64,000 bases of DNA from Melanopsichium pennsylvanicum (GCA_900208305.1 OAPG01000005.1:1-64000), one strand, 5' to 3'; positions 20,287 to 30,345 are shown, counted from the first letter of the stretch. Program-made: numbers and translations. Notes: generated by a model not told the origin, from the letters alone.

Positions 20287-23267
20287 CTACGCCGTCCCCC
20301 CCTCCAATCGCTCATACTCCTGGATGAGTTGGGGGGCGTTGACCGCCTCTGCTGGTTCCCATGAAGCTGCTTCCTCGGGATACCCTTTCCACTGGACCAA
20401 GTATTCCACCTGGCCTTGTCGCCGACGTATGTCAACAATGGCTTCCACTTCGAATTCCAAGTCCTCATCATGCAATGTCGGATATGGTTGTATCGTTGAG
20501 CGTCCTTCTAGTTTGCTATCCTTTGTACGCTCGAGCATTGAGACGTGGAAGACGTTGTGAACCCTGACTGAACTTGGTAATTGAATTCGGTACGCCCTGC
20601 GGCCAATTCGCTCAATCACCGGGAATGGTCCAGCAAACCTAGTGTTGAGCTTCGCTGTAGGTCGCCGAGTGGCCCAGTTCTTGGTACTGACGTAAACCCT
20701 GTCACCGACCTTGAACTCTATGTCCTTTCGTTTCCGGTTGTATTGTTTGACTGCCCGCGACTGTGCTTGCCTGGCTTGTTCTTGAAGGTATCGTACTAGC
20801 TCTTTGTTGGTTTTGGCAAATTCTTGGCGCTTGGGGTCCAGTATTCCCACTTGTTCTGGTAGCTCTGGGTGCATTTTAGGGTTCCACCCATAGCATGCAA
20901 AGAACGGGGACACCCCAATGCTGCTATGGACGGTGTTGTTATACACAAACTCCGCCATTGGCAACAAGCTTGCCCAGTTATCTTGCTCGTAGTTGCAATA
21001 GATACGCAAGTACTGCTCGACAACTTGATTCACCCGTTCCGTTTGACCGTCTGTCTGAGGATGATATGCAGTGCTCAAAGAGTGTTTGATGTTGTGCTGT
21101 TGAGCAAAATCCTTCCAGATCGCAGAGATGAATTGTCGTCCTCGGTCCAATACGATATGTTCAGGCACCCCGAACCTCTTAAATACATGTGCCTGCAGTA
21201 GCTCGACCGTGTCCTTCGACGTTGCTGTCTTATGCGTTGGCATTACGACTGCAAGTTTTGAAAGCCGGTCAACCACAACCAGTATGGAATCAAAACCACT
21301 TGAGCTCGGCAAGCCTTCGATGAAATCGAGGGATATCGACCCCCAAGGTCTCTCTGGTGTCGATAGCGGCTGCAACAAGCCATATGGTTTGTGGCGCGGC
21401 ATCTTGTATCTTGCACACACAGGGCAGCTTGCCACATAGTCTGCCACCCAAGCGGCCATGCCTGGCCACCAGTAGTGTCTGCGGGCAAGGTCTAAGGTAG
21501 CGTCTCGCCCAACGTGGCCCGCATTGATCCCATCGTGGCACTGTGTCATTACCATGTACCTTAAATGTTCCACAGATAGCGATTGTTTGGCTACCTGTGG
21601 CCTTGCTTTGCCCTTACGGCCGCCGAGGGTGACCTCCTATAGAAGTTGGCAAACCCTAGGAATCGCTGGATATCGTGTATAGAGGCTGGCATCGGCCACT
21701 CCTGAATGGTTTGTACCTTCTTGGGGTCCATTTCAATCCCTCCTGGCTTAATGATGTACCCCAGGAACTCGACCTGATCTGTATGGAAAGTGCATTTTGA
21801 GAGCTTGGCAAAGAGCCGGTTGGCTCGAAGCCTCTCCAAGACCTCCCGGACGTGATCGATGTGCTCCTCCTCATTGTTGCTGAAGATGAGGAAGTCATCC
21901 AGATATACGACAACAAACACGCCAATGATGTCTCTATAGATACTGTTGATCAGAGACTGGAAATGCGATGGTGCGTTGGCCAACCCGAACGGCATCACCA
22001 AGTACTCGTACAATCCGAGCTGAGTACCAAAAGCTGTTTTCCATTCATCGCCGTCTGCGATGCGAACCAGGTTATATGCAGCCTTAAGGTCCAGCTTAGT
22101 ATATACCTTTGCATTACAGAGTAAGAATAGTTGCTCCTCAATGAGGGGCAGCGGCGCTCTATTCTTAATTGTGATCTCATTGAGACCACGGTAATCGACG
22201 CAGAGACGTAGGCTCCCGTCCTTCTTGGGCACAAACAGGACTGGCGAGCGTGCAGGGCTCTTCGACGGTCAAATGAATCCCTTTGCGAGGTTCTCGTCAA
22301 GGTACTTGCGCAGTTCCTCCATCTCCTTAGGACCCTTCAGATAGAGCGGGCCTTGAGGAGGTTTTGCTCCCGATTCGAGCTCTATCTTGAGGTCGTGTTC
22401 GGTCCGGTGGGGTAGCTTGTCTGCTTCGACCTCGTTAAAGACCTCGGCAAGGTCCTGGTAAGGCTCCGGTACCTGCTCCGGGGGCTTGTCCTTCTCAACT
22501 TCCATGTCAACCCCTTTGTCTGCCCCGGTAGGGACAAACCCAAAGGCTGGCAACGACGTTGCCGGAACGTCGAGAAGCATGAACCCAATGGGTCCATCTT
22601 CAACGGCAGCCCTTAGAAGCTGCTTGGCCGATACAAACTTGTGACCGTGGAGTTTGAAGTCCAGAACCGGCACCCTGTTCTGGCGGGTTTTGGTTGAAAT
22701 CCGCTGAACTGACCCGTCCTGTCGGGTCTCGTTTGAAATCCGATAAAACGCGTTGTTTAATCGGGTTTTGTGTGGGGCCCCGGTTTGTGGAGTAAATTTG
22801 CAGGGTTCGGCGTTTGTTGTCATCCCAAACTCCACTCAACCTTCCTCCCAATTGATTGAGGGTCGGAGCTTACGCAACTGATCATAGCCTATGATAAGGT
22901 CATAATCCGCCGCCTCGGCGACCGCTACTTCCACCTGTCCCAGTGAATAGTGGTCGATACTTACCTGTACAACGGCGGTATGGTCTATGTACATCTTGTG
23001 ACCCGTTACGCCGTGAATCGATCTTGTTTTTGTAGGTTTTGTGGTTATCTTGTGGTCCAAAACAAATGCTTGTGAAAGTATAGACAAGCCAGCACCGGTA
23101 TCCGCAAGTATGCGAGCTCCATGGCCCTCAACGGTGCCCTTGAGTTCGAGTACCGAGGAACCCGATGTGGCTGTGAAACAGAATCAGCAGTCTTGAGCAA
23201 TGCATTGCGATGGCATAGGTGGTCGTAGGGCAAGACACGCCATCAGTGTGCTGCCCCACTCTCGTTT
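20287..23267 (-). pseudogene. pol: gypsy-2 Pol, broken (protease, RT, integrase, chromodomain; RNase H deleted)
   Basis: The frame is -1 to gag. Protease (ADTGAGLSILS at about 23070-23100), a linker, and RT with [18 protein letters not shown] and [10 protein letters not shown] share one frame interrupted by TGA at 23186-23184, 22838-22836 and 22271-22269. RT breaks off after [10 protein letters not shown] near 21640 and joins, with a frameshift, to the segment just before the integrase. Roughly 0.8-1 kb with the RNase H domain is missing compared with gypsy-1. Integrase (20287-21573) keeps its zinc finger and the DDE residues in SLDFIEGLP, IVLDRGRQFI and DGQTERVNQ. The chromodomain, EVEAIVDIRRRQ with VEYLVQWKGYPEEAASWEPA, is intact. 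Confidence 0.9.
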
Positions 23268-23270
23268 CCC
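23225..23270 (-). promoter_or_regulatory. gypsy-2 putative -1 frameshift signal
   Basis: On the minus strand GGGAAAC (23270-23264) reads G GGA AAC in the gag frame. After about 7 nt, GGGCA-GC-ACAC can pair with GTGT-CT-TGCCC across a 7-nt loop, giving a 9-bp stem with a small internal loop. The pol frame lies in -1 and is open here. Confidence 0.7.
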
Positions 23271-24721
23271 TGCCTGTCGTCAGGATCTCCTTCGGGGTTA
23301 CTCGTGCCTTCGTCGTCATAGACTGCGGCTTCTAGGTCCAGCTGGGGCTCGCCCTCGTAATTGGCCTCCTCAGGTTCCTGCTGTATATCCTCCCTGCCTT
23401 CCTCATCTGCGATGACAACGTTCGCTCCCACACGGGGTCCTGATGGCCTGACGACCGCATGAGTTGTCTTTTGAGGACAGTTGTTGGACCAGTGGCCTGG
23501 CTTCTTGCAGATGTAGCAAGTGTCACTCCCCACGGTTGTGGGTCCAGCTCGAGCAGGGGTGCGTGGAGCCAGGTGGGGAGGCGGCGCCCAATTGGCAATT
23601 GGGATACCCTGAGGGGTATAGCTGGCCCTTGGAGCTTGCTGGGCTGGCTTGGGCGTGGCCTGGAGTCCTCCAACGGGTCTGTTAACGGCCATCGGTGGGC
23701 CAGATGGCATGTACGCCGGCCTGGACGACTCCGTTGGTGGAATCGAGTGCCATCGTTGGGCTTGCTGGTTTACCACCCGCTGCCGGTCGATGGCTTCAAC
23801 CTCGGCGTACCACTCCCAAAGCGATGGGGGTGGGCTTCGCTCGAACTTCTCCTGCAGGCTGCGAGAGAGTCCCGAGCGGAAGTAGTACTTTGCAAGCTCC
23901 TGGTCGCCGATGTTGGCTCGGCCTTCAAGGTCCCTAAACCGTTCAAGGTACCTGGTGGCCGTGCCGGGACAGTTGTCCTGCATACGCAGCTTCTGAAGCT
24001 CCGTGATGGCCTCAAGCCTCAGGTCTTGCTGTCCATATTGTTCCTTGAGTCTCTGTGTGAACATATTCCAGTCGTTGAAGAGGATGCCTTGCTGTTGGCG
24101 GTCGGCCCTTAGCTTAGACTTCCACCATTCTCGAGCACTGCCCTCGAGGAACTGACTGGTGTAAGCGACCATCTTACCATGGTCCCGGATACCCTTCATC
24201 CTGAACCACCACTCAGCCTCGATGAGGAACATGTCCATATCCTTGAGGTCCATCTTCGGGAACGGGGTCTTGAGTTCCGTTGGCCACTTGGCCTCCTCGT
24301 CGTCTTTCGACTGCGGGGCTGACTCTCCAGGCGGCCTACTTACCACTGCTTCGGTGGCCAATCCTAAGGCCGGGGGGAGTTCCGTGGGCGCAACCTGTCG
24401 TCTAGCCCCGGTTGGGGTAGAGTAGAGCTCGTACAAGCGAGCTCTGTTGCCCTTGTCGTCGTCTGGCCGGTTTCGGGCCGTAGGCGTCGGTGTCTCCGGC
24501 TCTGGGCGGTATGATACCTCCAGGCGGACGAGCACACGTTCCACCAACGACTGGAGTCTGTCGATGCTCTGGTCCGTCCTCTTCTGTCGGGCTTCAACTT
24601 CCTCGATGTGATTCTTGAAGTCTTTCATCTTTGTCAGTAATTGACCCGTGGTGTCATAGAGCGTCTGGAACAGGGGTCGTCCCGTCTGCTCCGGAGTCCG
24701 GGGTCGGGATTCGTCTGTCAT
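23243..24721 (-). CDS. gag: gypsy-2 Gag
   Basis: 492-residue Gag from ATG 24721. An N-terminal coiled segment (LLTKMKDFKNHIEEVEARQK) is followed by a retrotransposon-Gag capsid domain (about residues 150-300), a Pro/Ala-rich linker, and one CCHC knuckle, CYICKKPGHWSNNC, near residue 420. The tail is acidic. The frame is intact. GGGAAAC lies in frame 18 nt before the stop, so Gag-Pol would be made by the same -1 shift as in gypsy-1. Confidence 0.92.
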   Translation of the reverse strand: MTDESRPRTPEQTGRPLFQTLYDTTGQLLTKMKDFKNHIEEVEARQKRTDQSIDRLQSLVERVLVRLEVSYRPEPETPTPTARNRPDDDKGNRARLYELYSTPTGARRQVAPTELPPALGLATEAVVSRPPGESAPQSKDDEEAKWPTELKTPFPKMDLKDMDMFLIEAEWWFRMKGIRDHGKMVAYTSQFLEGSAREWWKSKLRADRQQQGILFNDWNMFTQRLKEQYGQQDLRLEAITELQKLRMQDNCPGTATRYLERFRDLEGRANIGDQELAKYYFRSGLSRSLQEKFERSPPPSLWEWYAEVEAIDRQRVVNQQAQRWHSIPPTESSRPAYMPSGPPMAVNRPVGGLQATPKPAQQAPRASYTPQGIPIANWAPPPHLAPRTPARAGPTTVGSDTCYICKKPGHWSNNCPQKTTHAVVRPSGPRVGANVVIADEEGREDIQQEPEEANYEGEPQLDLEAAVYDDEGTSNPEGDPDDRQGNESGAAH

Positions 24722-24746
24722 ATTGGCGAGGGGCACTACTTGAACG

Positions 24747-24756
24747 ATCCACTCTA
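24747..24756 (-). promoter_or_regulatory. gypsy-2 putative self-priming primer-binding site
   Basis: On the minus strand TAGAGTGGAT follows the 5' LTR after one base. Its reverse complement ATCCACTCTA is present in the LTR (minus strand, 25283-25274), about 43 bp after a TATA box. Geometry is the same as in gypsy-1. Confidence 0.7.
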
Positions 24757-25318
24757 ATGTCAGGGGGCGTTGTGCCAAACTCAAGCTTCGCGCCGAGATC
24801 CGCTGAAACCGTCTGTTTTAGCGTGTTTGAGATTGAGACCTGATAAGCAGGCCGGTTCTATTGTGTTTCGCTATGAGACCTGCTGCGCGACTCTTGAGCT
24901 GACTGACCACTGTGAACACTCCGTTCAGAGGTAATGCGGCTCGTCTGTGTGTTGTAAGACCTTCACGATGCACGAGTGCTCTTGATGCAAGTGTTGGTCA
25001 CCGTCAGGGACTGCTTCGGATGGTCTTGAAGCTGTCGTGATAATGAATTGGCTACGGTGGAGGTTCCGTGACTGCGGTTGAGGTTCCGCCTACAGTTGAG
25101 GTGCTGTAGTGTCAGTGATGGTGCTGACAATCGTCGATGAAGCTTGTCTCCTTATACTGAGGAGAACACAGACACTGGATAGCTGCAATACCGTATGATT
25201 GCAGCTGCTGACGAGAACTATATACTGAGTAACTGATAACGACTTGTAAAGTAAAGACTGGGTTAATATAAAGTAGAGTGGATGAGTCCCCCTCCTCCAC
25301 AACTGTAAAGACTGTGTT

Positions 25319-25326
25319 CTTATATA
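25319..25326 (-). promoter_or_regulatory. gypsy-2 TATA box
   Basis: TATATAAG on the minus strand, about 43 nt before the sequence complementary to the primer site. The copy in the 3' LTR is the same. Confidence 0.6.
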
Positions 25327-25573
25327 CCTATGGCCCTCCAGGGGCTCCCCTTTGTCCGCTATGACCCTGGTACACCAGAGTATCAATGGCCACCAGAGTT
25401 TCGACGTGTCCGCGAGCTTGGGCCCCGTGCTAATCAATGCCGACTGTCATCAACTATGACAACCACGAGCTTGGGCCCTGTGTTAAACAATGCTGACTGC
25501 CCTCAACTATGACAACCACGAGCTTGGGCCCCGTGTTAAACAATACCAACTGCCAGCAACCATGTCGCCCTTG

Positions 25574-25697
25574 AGCTTGGGCCCCGTGCTAACCAGTGCT
25601 GGCTGTCAGCAACCATGACACACACAGCGGACGGTAGCTTGGGCCCCGTGCTAACCAGTGCTGGCTGTCAGCAACCATGACACACACAGCGGACGGT
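25574..25697. repeat. 62-bp minisatellite, 2 units
   Basis: Units start at 25574 and 25636. Same repeat as at 19482 but with one unit fewer. Confidence 0.9.
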
Positions 25698-25865
25698 CCT
25701 ACATCATGTTGCACCCTTCCATCAGGCCTCCTGTACCAGACGGAGGCTGTCAGAGGGCGTTGCACTGATATCGGATGAAACCACGTGTTCTAGCGGATGT
25801 CAACCTGAAACCCGATAGAACACAGTGTTTCACCGGGTTTGAAATCCACCTCCGGTAACAGTTGC

Positions 25866-26028
25866 CTCCGGACCTTGTCGCATGTATTACTTAGTTAGCT
25901 CTATAGCAACGCAGTAGTGTGCTCTGACCCCCGACCGCCTGTGTCGCCCCCGCCTACGACCTCTCCGTACCCGTAGACTCCATCCCGGCTGTAGCCGCCC
26001 GCGGTATCCAGACCCTACAGCCTTAACA
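25866..26028 (+). repeat. gypsy-1 3' LTR, second part
   Basis: It continues the LTR after the gypsy-2 insertion (25861-25865 is the duplicated GTTGC) and ends TTAACA, followed by the gypsy-1 target duplication GATGC at 26029-26033. Confidence 0.95.
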
Positions 26029-26033
26029 GATGC

Positions 26034-26371
26034 TGGGTGGCTTGATACGGAATGGCTAGAGGCTGTGTGAGAGGTATTTGCACAATGATGGTGAACTGGG
26101 TTAGTCTATTTGTATTGAGCGGTGCTCCCCTACTGGTGATACAGCTATATAATACAATCAACAACCTCCAGGAGGATGGGGTGCTAGAGGATGGGGGAGA
26201 TAAGGGGACGGTAGGGGGGCTGCAGCACTACCCACACAGGTCACGTGGGTGTTGTGGGATTTGTTGCAGGTTGCATGGGCGGCACAGGTGATGTGGAGGT
26301 GCTGGAGGTGATTGGCAACAGTTCCTCCCTTTATCAGGTGCGCCAAGGCAGGGTCCTAATAGGAAGGTAGG
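26034..26371. repeat. old repeat, left member of a diverged tandem pair
   Basis: From about 26200 the sequence GGGGCTGCAG ... CAGGTCACGTGGGT ... CTCCCTTTATCAGGTGC ... CAGGGTCCTAAT recurs, diverged, at 26802-26965. No protein was recognised. It may be LTR or transposon-end debris. The segment just after 26034 should be the displaced continuation of the Tc1 target. Confidence 0.6.
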
Positions 26372-26801
26372 TGTTAGTGCCTACCAACCGGAGTCCAAAG
26401 AGGGGGTGCTTGGCCCCCCTCCCGATTGAGCGATCGTCGTGATCGGGCCCCGACCGACCCTCTCCGGACCCCTCGCAGCGGAGCGTTTGGCCTGACACGA
26501 TCCTCCTACCGCCCAACCGCGGCTGGCCCCTCCGTACGTAGGATACGACTGTCGGCAACCTAACATTGTAACGCCGCGGTGGGAAGTGACCGATAGTTCC
26601 TGTACCTTACCACCCCGCCCCCGCCTGACATGAGGTTGCCTCCGGACCTCGTCGCATGTATTACTTAGTTAGCTCTATAGCAACGCAGTAGTGTGCTCTG
26701 ACCCCCGACCGCCTGTGTCGCCCCGCCTACGACCTCTCCGTACCCGTAGCCTCCATCCCGGCTGTAGCCGCCCGCGGTATCTAGACCCTACAGCCTTAAC
26801 A
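26372..26801 (+). repeat. solo LTR of the gypsy-1 family
   Basis: 430 bp, TGTTAG...TTAACA, flanked by GTAGG on both sides (26367-26371 and 26802-26806), with no internal element. It is therefore a solo LTR left by LTR-LTR recombination. It differs from the gypsy-1 LTRs at clearly more sites than they differ from each other, so it is an older insertion. Confidence 0.95.
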
Positions 26802-26965
26802 GTAGGGGAAGGTAAGGGGCTGCAGTGCTGACCACATAGGTCACATGGGTCCCACAGGTTTCCTGCAGGTTGTGCAGGAAATGCAGAGGTGCCAGATGCA
26901 ATCTTGCTGAGACCACCACAACAGCTCCTCCCTTCATCAGGTGCACTGTGTCAGGGTCCTAACAG
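26802..26965. repeat. right member of the diverged tandem pair
   Basis: GGGGCTGCAGTG ... CACATAGGTCACATGGGT ... CTCCTCCCTTCATCAGGTGC ... CAGGGTCCTAACA mirrors 26200-26365. The solo LTR lies between the two copies. Confidence 0.6.
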
Positions 26966-28437
26966 AGAGTACTACAATCAGCTGAAATCTCTCATATTGG
27001 CTGCTCATTGATCTCAATCTTTGGATCACAGCCATTTTTCTTGCACAAATGCAACATCTGAAATCTTGAAATTGTTTGAATGAGCTCAAAAATGCGCAAC
27101 ACAGATATCACTCCAAACCACCACCATCATCACCATTGTCTGGGTAGCATCATGACACCTATATAATAACAGGCCAAAAAATTTCCATATGACCAACTTC
27201 TAAGATCTGTTACAGGGACTCAGAATGAGTCCGGATGAAACCTTTGATTTTATTGGGTCTCATATTGAGTTCTGGTAAAGGGTGGGTTTCCAGCTGTTTT
27301 TGGTTGGACACTTGCCAGAAGCCGTGGGCGGAGACCAGAGGCTGTAGAGGGCCATTACAAGAGTTGGAAGGATCTCCGGCAGGTACAGAGGGTTCAGATA
27401 ACAGGCTTGGTAGGATTTGGGGTCAAGCAATAAGCAGTTACTGGCTCTGACAGGATCCTTGTCAGGCTGACTTTTTTGAAACTGGGGAGAGAGTGCAGAC
27501 AGGTTTTCTTACCCATCCAATCTCTTGTTGATAAGGTTGCTCACAGTCATGAACACTTTATCTCAAAGTCACCCAATCCAATTTTGAGGTCAAAGGGAGA
27601 GTCCTGGACAGTTGGATTCCTGCAGATCTGAAAATGCACATATTTGGCTTATTTACAATGGAGTATTGGCATCAACCAATGTGCAACATGAGCTTCAATA
27701 GCAGATGGCGCTCAGGCTGCAGCAACCAGGTATCAGATGCACAGCTTTGGTACCTGCAGTGAGGCATGCAACATTGTTGGAGGTCAAAAGCAGTATGTTG
27801 ATCTTTCTTGGGCTCCTGTATTTTTGAGGCTGATGCAGTGTTACGGACTGTCACTCAACTGGCTTCTCCGTGCTTGATGACTGCCATAATACATTGATGC
27901 TGCCATTTGGCAAACACCTGCGTGTGAGCGAGAAAGTGACTGTGCCGAATTACTCTATGCAGCACTTCTTGCCGTGAGAATGCGCATTCCAAATGCACTT
28001 TACGCTCTAAGTCAACGATAAAATATGGTGCTCCACTCCAGCCCTACTTCTCGACGTCGTACGGTACTGCGCCTTCCCGCCTTATCAAGTCGTTAAAGGA
28101 ACGCCTTCTGGGATACCCTTTTTATCTGGTGTCTTAACCACCACCATTCACACCGGTAGAAGCATTGGCTGAGATCACGCGCCTCTCTCTCACGGTCGCA
28201 ACTGATTCGGTGTCACTTGGACGCTGCAGGATCGGCATCGTCTAGCTCCGAGCGCTAGAATTTCCTCTCAATCCCCAGTCTTGCTGGCGCTGGCGCCGAC
28301 ATTGGGCTTTTTGTTTCTTAGCAGAGATCTACGGAAGGACATGATGTCTGATTGACTCACACATTAGCCTTTTATCGCAATCACATTCATTCCAACTCTT
28401 TTCAAGGTCGTGAACACGGCCAAACCGGCGAACGGCG
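26966..28437. other. degenerate AT-richer stretch, then promoter of the next gene
   Basis: No credible gene. At 27226-27290 a GAGTCCGGATGAAACC ... TTTTATTGGGTCTC copy of the palindromic motif of gypsy-2 appears. From about 27900 composition returns to host-like, and the last 400 bases are the likely promoter and leader of the 28438 gene. Confidence 0.5.
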
Positions 28438-30345
28438 ATGCGGGCCATTTTCTCCAACTTCGGCAAACGTGCGAACGCCGAAAGGCGTCAGGATACCCAG
28501 GAGCATTCTTCCAATACCAAAACTTGGGCCGGCAATCAAGATACCTCTCGCTTTCACGCAACCTATCCATCCCTTGATCATGTAGGCGGAGGAATAGGTG
28601 ACGCTCCGTCGAAGGCTCCAGACTACGCAGATGCGAATCATGGCAGAGAGCCTCGCAGCCAGGCTTCCATCAGTAGCCCTTGGGCATTCAAGCTTTCGGG
28701 CTCAATACGAAGCACATCCAGTCGACGCGAAGTCTCAGAACCCAGCAATGTTGCTCTCCTTCAACCCCTTGTACCAGCACCAACGAGTCGTGTATCCCAT
28801 CCATCTTCTAGTTACAAGAATCCGTCTCCGCAGGCAGAAAATTCCAACATCACTAGTGGCACAGCTCTAGGGCTGATTCGCAAATTTTCAGTCAACAGCA
28901 GGAGAGGTTCTCCTCCCTCGAGTGAGTCACATGCAGCTTCTGCGACTCGACCAGCAACTGTTCCTCTTCTCGAACAGCTTCCGTCGACCTCCAACCTTGG
29001 CTCGGTACGCTGGGAACCCGTGTCTCCTCATCGAGCACCAAGCTCAGCTAATGCGGTCAGCTTTCCTCGGCCTATTAAACCTCCTGCAAATACAGAAATG
29101 CCTACAGGCGCTGACATCTCTGCAATGTCGCCAGAAGAGCTTGGTGCCAGGCTCAGTGAGCTGGCTGTAGCCAACGCTGACGGCCTTCTCTCGGATGATG
29201 AATACCGCACCCTACGTCAGGCCGTATTCGACTGCATGATGCAAGGAGATAAGGAATCTATGACAGCACTCACAGCAGCTGGTCTTACTGGTTCTGGCCT
29301 GCTCAGGCATGTGCGCAGTCCCGACGTTTTGGCTGCAGAGAGCGCACTCGGCAGATCAGCTTCGACCGATCGACTCGCTGTGCAAAGCGGATCTTCCCAC
29401 GGTCACGATGAACGACGTGCCACCTCGACCCACAGCGGTCGAAGAGGCAAGGCTTCCAGCTTCCAGATTGTGACAGATATGTTTAGGAAGGGACGCATAA
29501 GCTCTAAAGGGATGCATCCACAGATCAGTCAATATTCGCAATCGAGTCACGACCTGGCCAATCGCGAAGGGGTCCACCGCTTTGCGCCAAGCCGTCGCAA
29601 CTCGGCAGGCATGTCTTCACAGCTTTCCGGCGGCGAAGGTCACTCACTTCGCGCCTCATCGTTCCGCACACAGCAAACCTCCGCCGCAAAATCGTCGCGC
29701 GTATCCACCTTTGGCCGTCTCAGGGCGGGTAGCCAAGCAAGGCGCGCACAGGCAGAAAACGCAGCTCGTGATATTGAAGGAGCTTTTTCTGCTGAGAGGA
29801 CAGTCCGCTCGTTGCGCGCTGTCTCCTTGTACGTAGTCGGCTCCGTCGATCTGCCAAATTCCAAAGGTGGCACGAGCGAAAGATCTCCCACCTCCCTACG
29901 CTCGGAGATGGCCCCTTCCACGATGTTTGGCGCCGAGTATGCCGAGAAGCCATGTTCAGAGATACAAGCCGAGATGGCTGTTGTGCAGGCCGAAGGTAAT
30001 CGCATGCTCGATACCTACAAAACGCTCGAAGGGTCGCTCATGTCCAAGCAAAACGCACTCGGCCCACTTGTCGTTGACAAGGTGATTGAGCGGGTGCGAG
30101 GGTTGATCCCACTGGGTTGCGTGACTCGTCTTGAGGGTCAGCGGCCACCTCATGCCTCGTCGTACCGGACGCCTCGGCAGCCGCACGGCGAGGAATTTGT
30201 GCCCCAAGACGTTGCATCTTTTGAAGCAGAGCTGACCAAAATCTACATGCAGAAAGCTGCCATCGTCAAACGTTACCAGGATCGCCTTGGCTTTCTAGAG
30301 AGCAAACTTCGCTCTGCTGGTATTCGCGAAGGTCTCAAGGGATAG
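28438..30345 (+). CDS. uncharacterised fungal protein, 635 aa
   Basis: A single frame from ATG 28438. The N-terminal 225 residues are Ser/Pro-rich and look disordered. At about 229-270 a helical block, ELGARLSELAVANADG then LLSDDEYRTLRQAVFD, looks like a conserved short helix-pair motif. A further Ser/Arg-rich linker follows. The last 150 residues are predominantly helical (DTYKTLEGSLMSKQNALGPL; YMQKAAIVKRYQDRLGFLES), probably coiled coil. No signal peptide, membrane segment or catalytic motif is seen. Codon use resembles the neighbouring genes. I do not recognise the function. Confidence 0.75.
   Translation: MRAIFSNFGKRANAERRQDTQEHSSNTKTWAGNQDTSRFHATYPSLDHVGGGIGDAPSKAPDYADANHGREPRSQASISSPWAFKLSGSIRSTSSRREVSEPSNVALLQPLVPAPTSRVSHPSSSYKNPSPQAENSNITSGTALGLIRKFSVNSRRGSPPSSESHAASATRPATVPLLEQLPSTSNLGSVRWEPVSPHRAPSSANAVSFPRPIKPPANTEMPTGADISAMSPEELGARLSELAVANADGLLSDDEYRTLRQAVFDCMMQGDKESMTALTAAGLTGSGLLRHVRSPDVLAAESALGRSASTDRLAVQSGSSHGHDERRATSTHSGRRGKASSFQIVTDMFRKGRISSKGMHPQISQYSQSSHDLANREGVHRFAPSRRNSAGMSSQLSGGEGHSLRASSFRTQQTSAAKSSRVSTFGRLRAGSQARRAQAENAARDIEGAFSAERTVRSLRAVSLYVVGSVDLPNSKGGTSERSPTSLRSEMAPSTMFGAEYAEKPCSEIQAEMAVVQAEGNRMLDTYKTLEGSLMSKQNALGPLVVDKVIERVRGLIPLGCVTRLEGQRPPHASSYRTPRQPHGEEFVPQDVASFEAELTKIYMQKAAIVKRYQDRLGFLESKLRSAGIREGLKG

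Larger units (their letters stand above)
18666..25860 (-). mobile_element. gypsy-2: Ty3/gypsy chromovirus inserted in the gypsy-1 3' LTR
   Basis: 7195 bp, TGTCAG...GTAACA, flanked by GTTGC at 18661-18665 and 25861-25865. It lies opposite to gypsy-1, with coding on the minus strand in the order gag, protease, RT, integrase, chromodomain. LTRs are 1165 bp (left, the 3' LTR) and 1103 bp (right, the 5' LTR). The 62-bp difference is one copy of a minisatellite unit; otherwise they look nearly identical, so insertion was recent. Pol is broken: the RNase H region is deleted, a frameshift lies at the joint, and three in-frame TGA codons occur. Confidence 0.95.
24758..25860 (-). repeat. gypsy-2 5' LTR (right copy)
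   Basis: 1103 bp, matching 18666-19830 except for one fewer 62-bp unit and a few substitutions. In element direction it contains the minisatellite, a TATA box (25326-25319) and the likely transcript start ATCCACTCTA (25283). Confidence 0.95.
11245..26028 (+). mobile_element. gypsy-1: Ty3/gypsy chromovirus LTR retrotransposon with antisense passenger gene
   Basis: The element begins TGTTAG and ends TTAACA, is flanked by the target duplication GATGC (11240-11244, 26029-26033) and has 432-bp LTRs. Without the 7195-bp gypsy-2 insertion and its 5-bp duplication it is about 7.58 kb. Order: LTR, self-primer site, gag, pol (protease, RT, RNase H, integrase, chromodomain), a convergent spliced antisense gene, polypurine tract, LTR. 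Gag and pol are both open. The two LTRs differ at only about four sites by eye, all C/T changes, which indicates recent insertion. The 3' LTR is split by gypsy-2, so this copy probably can no longer complete transposition. Confidence 0.95.
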
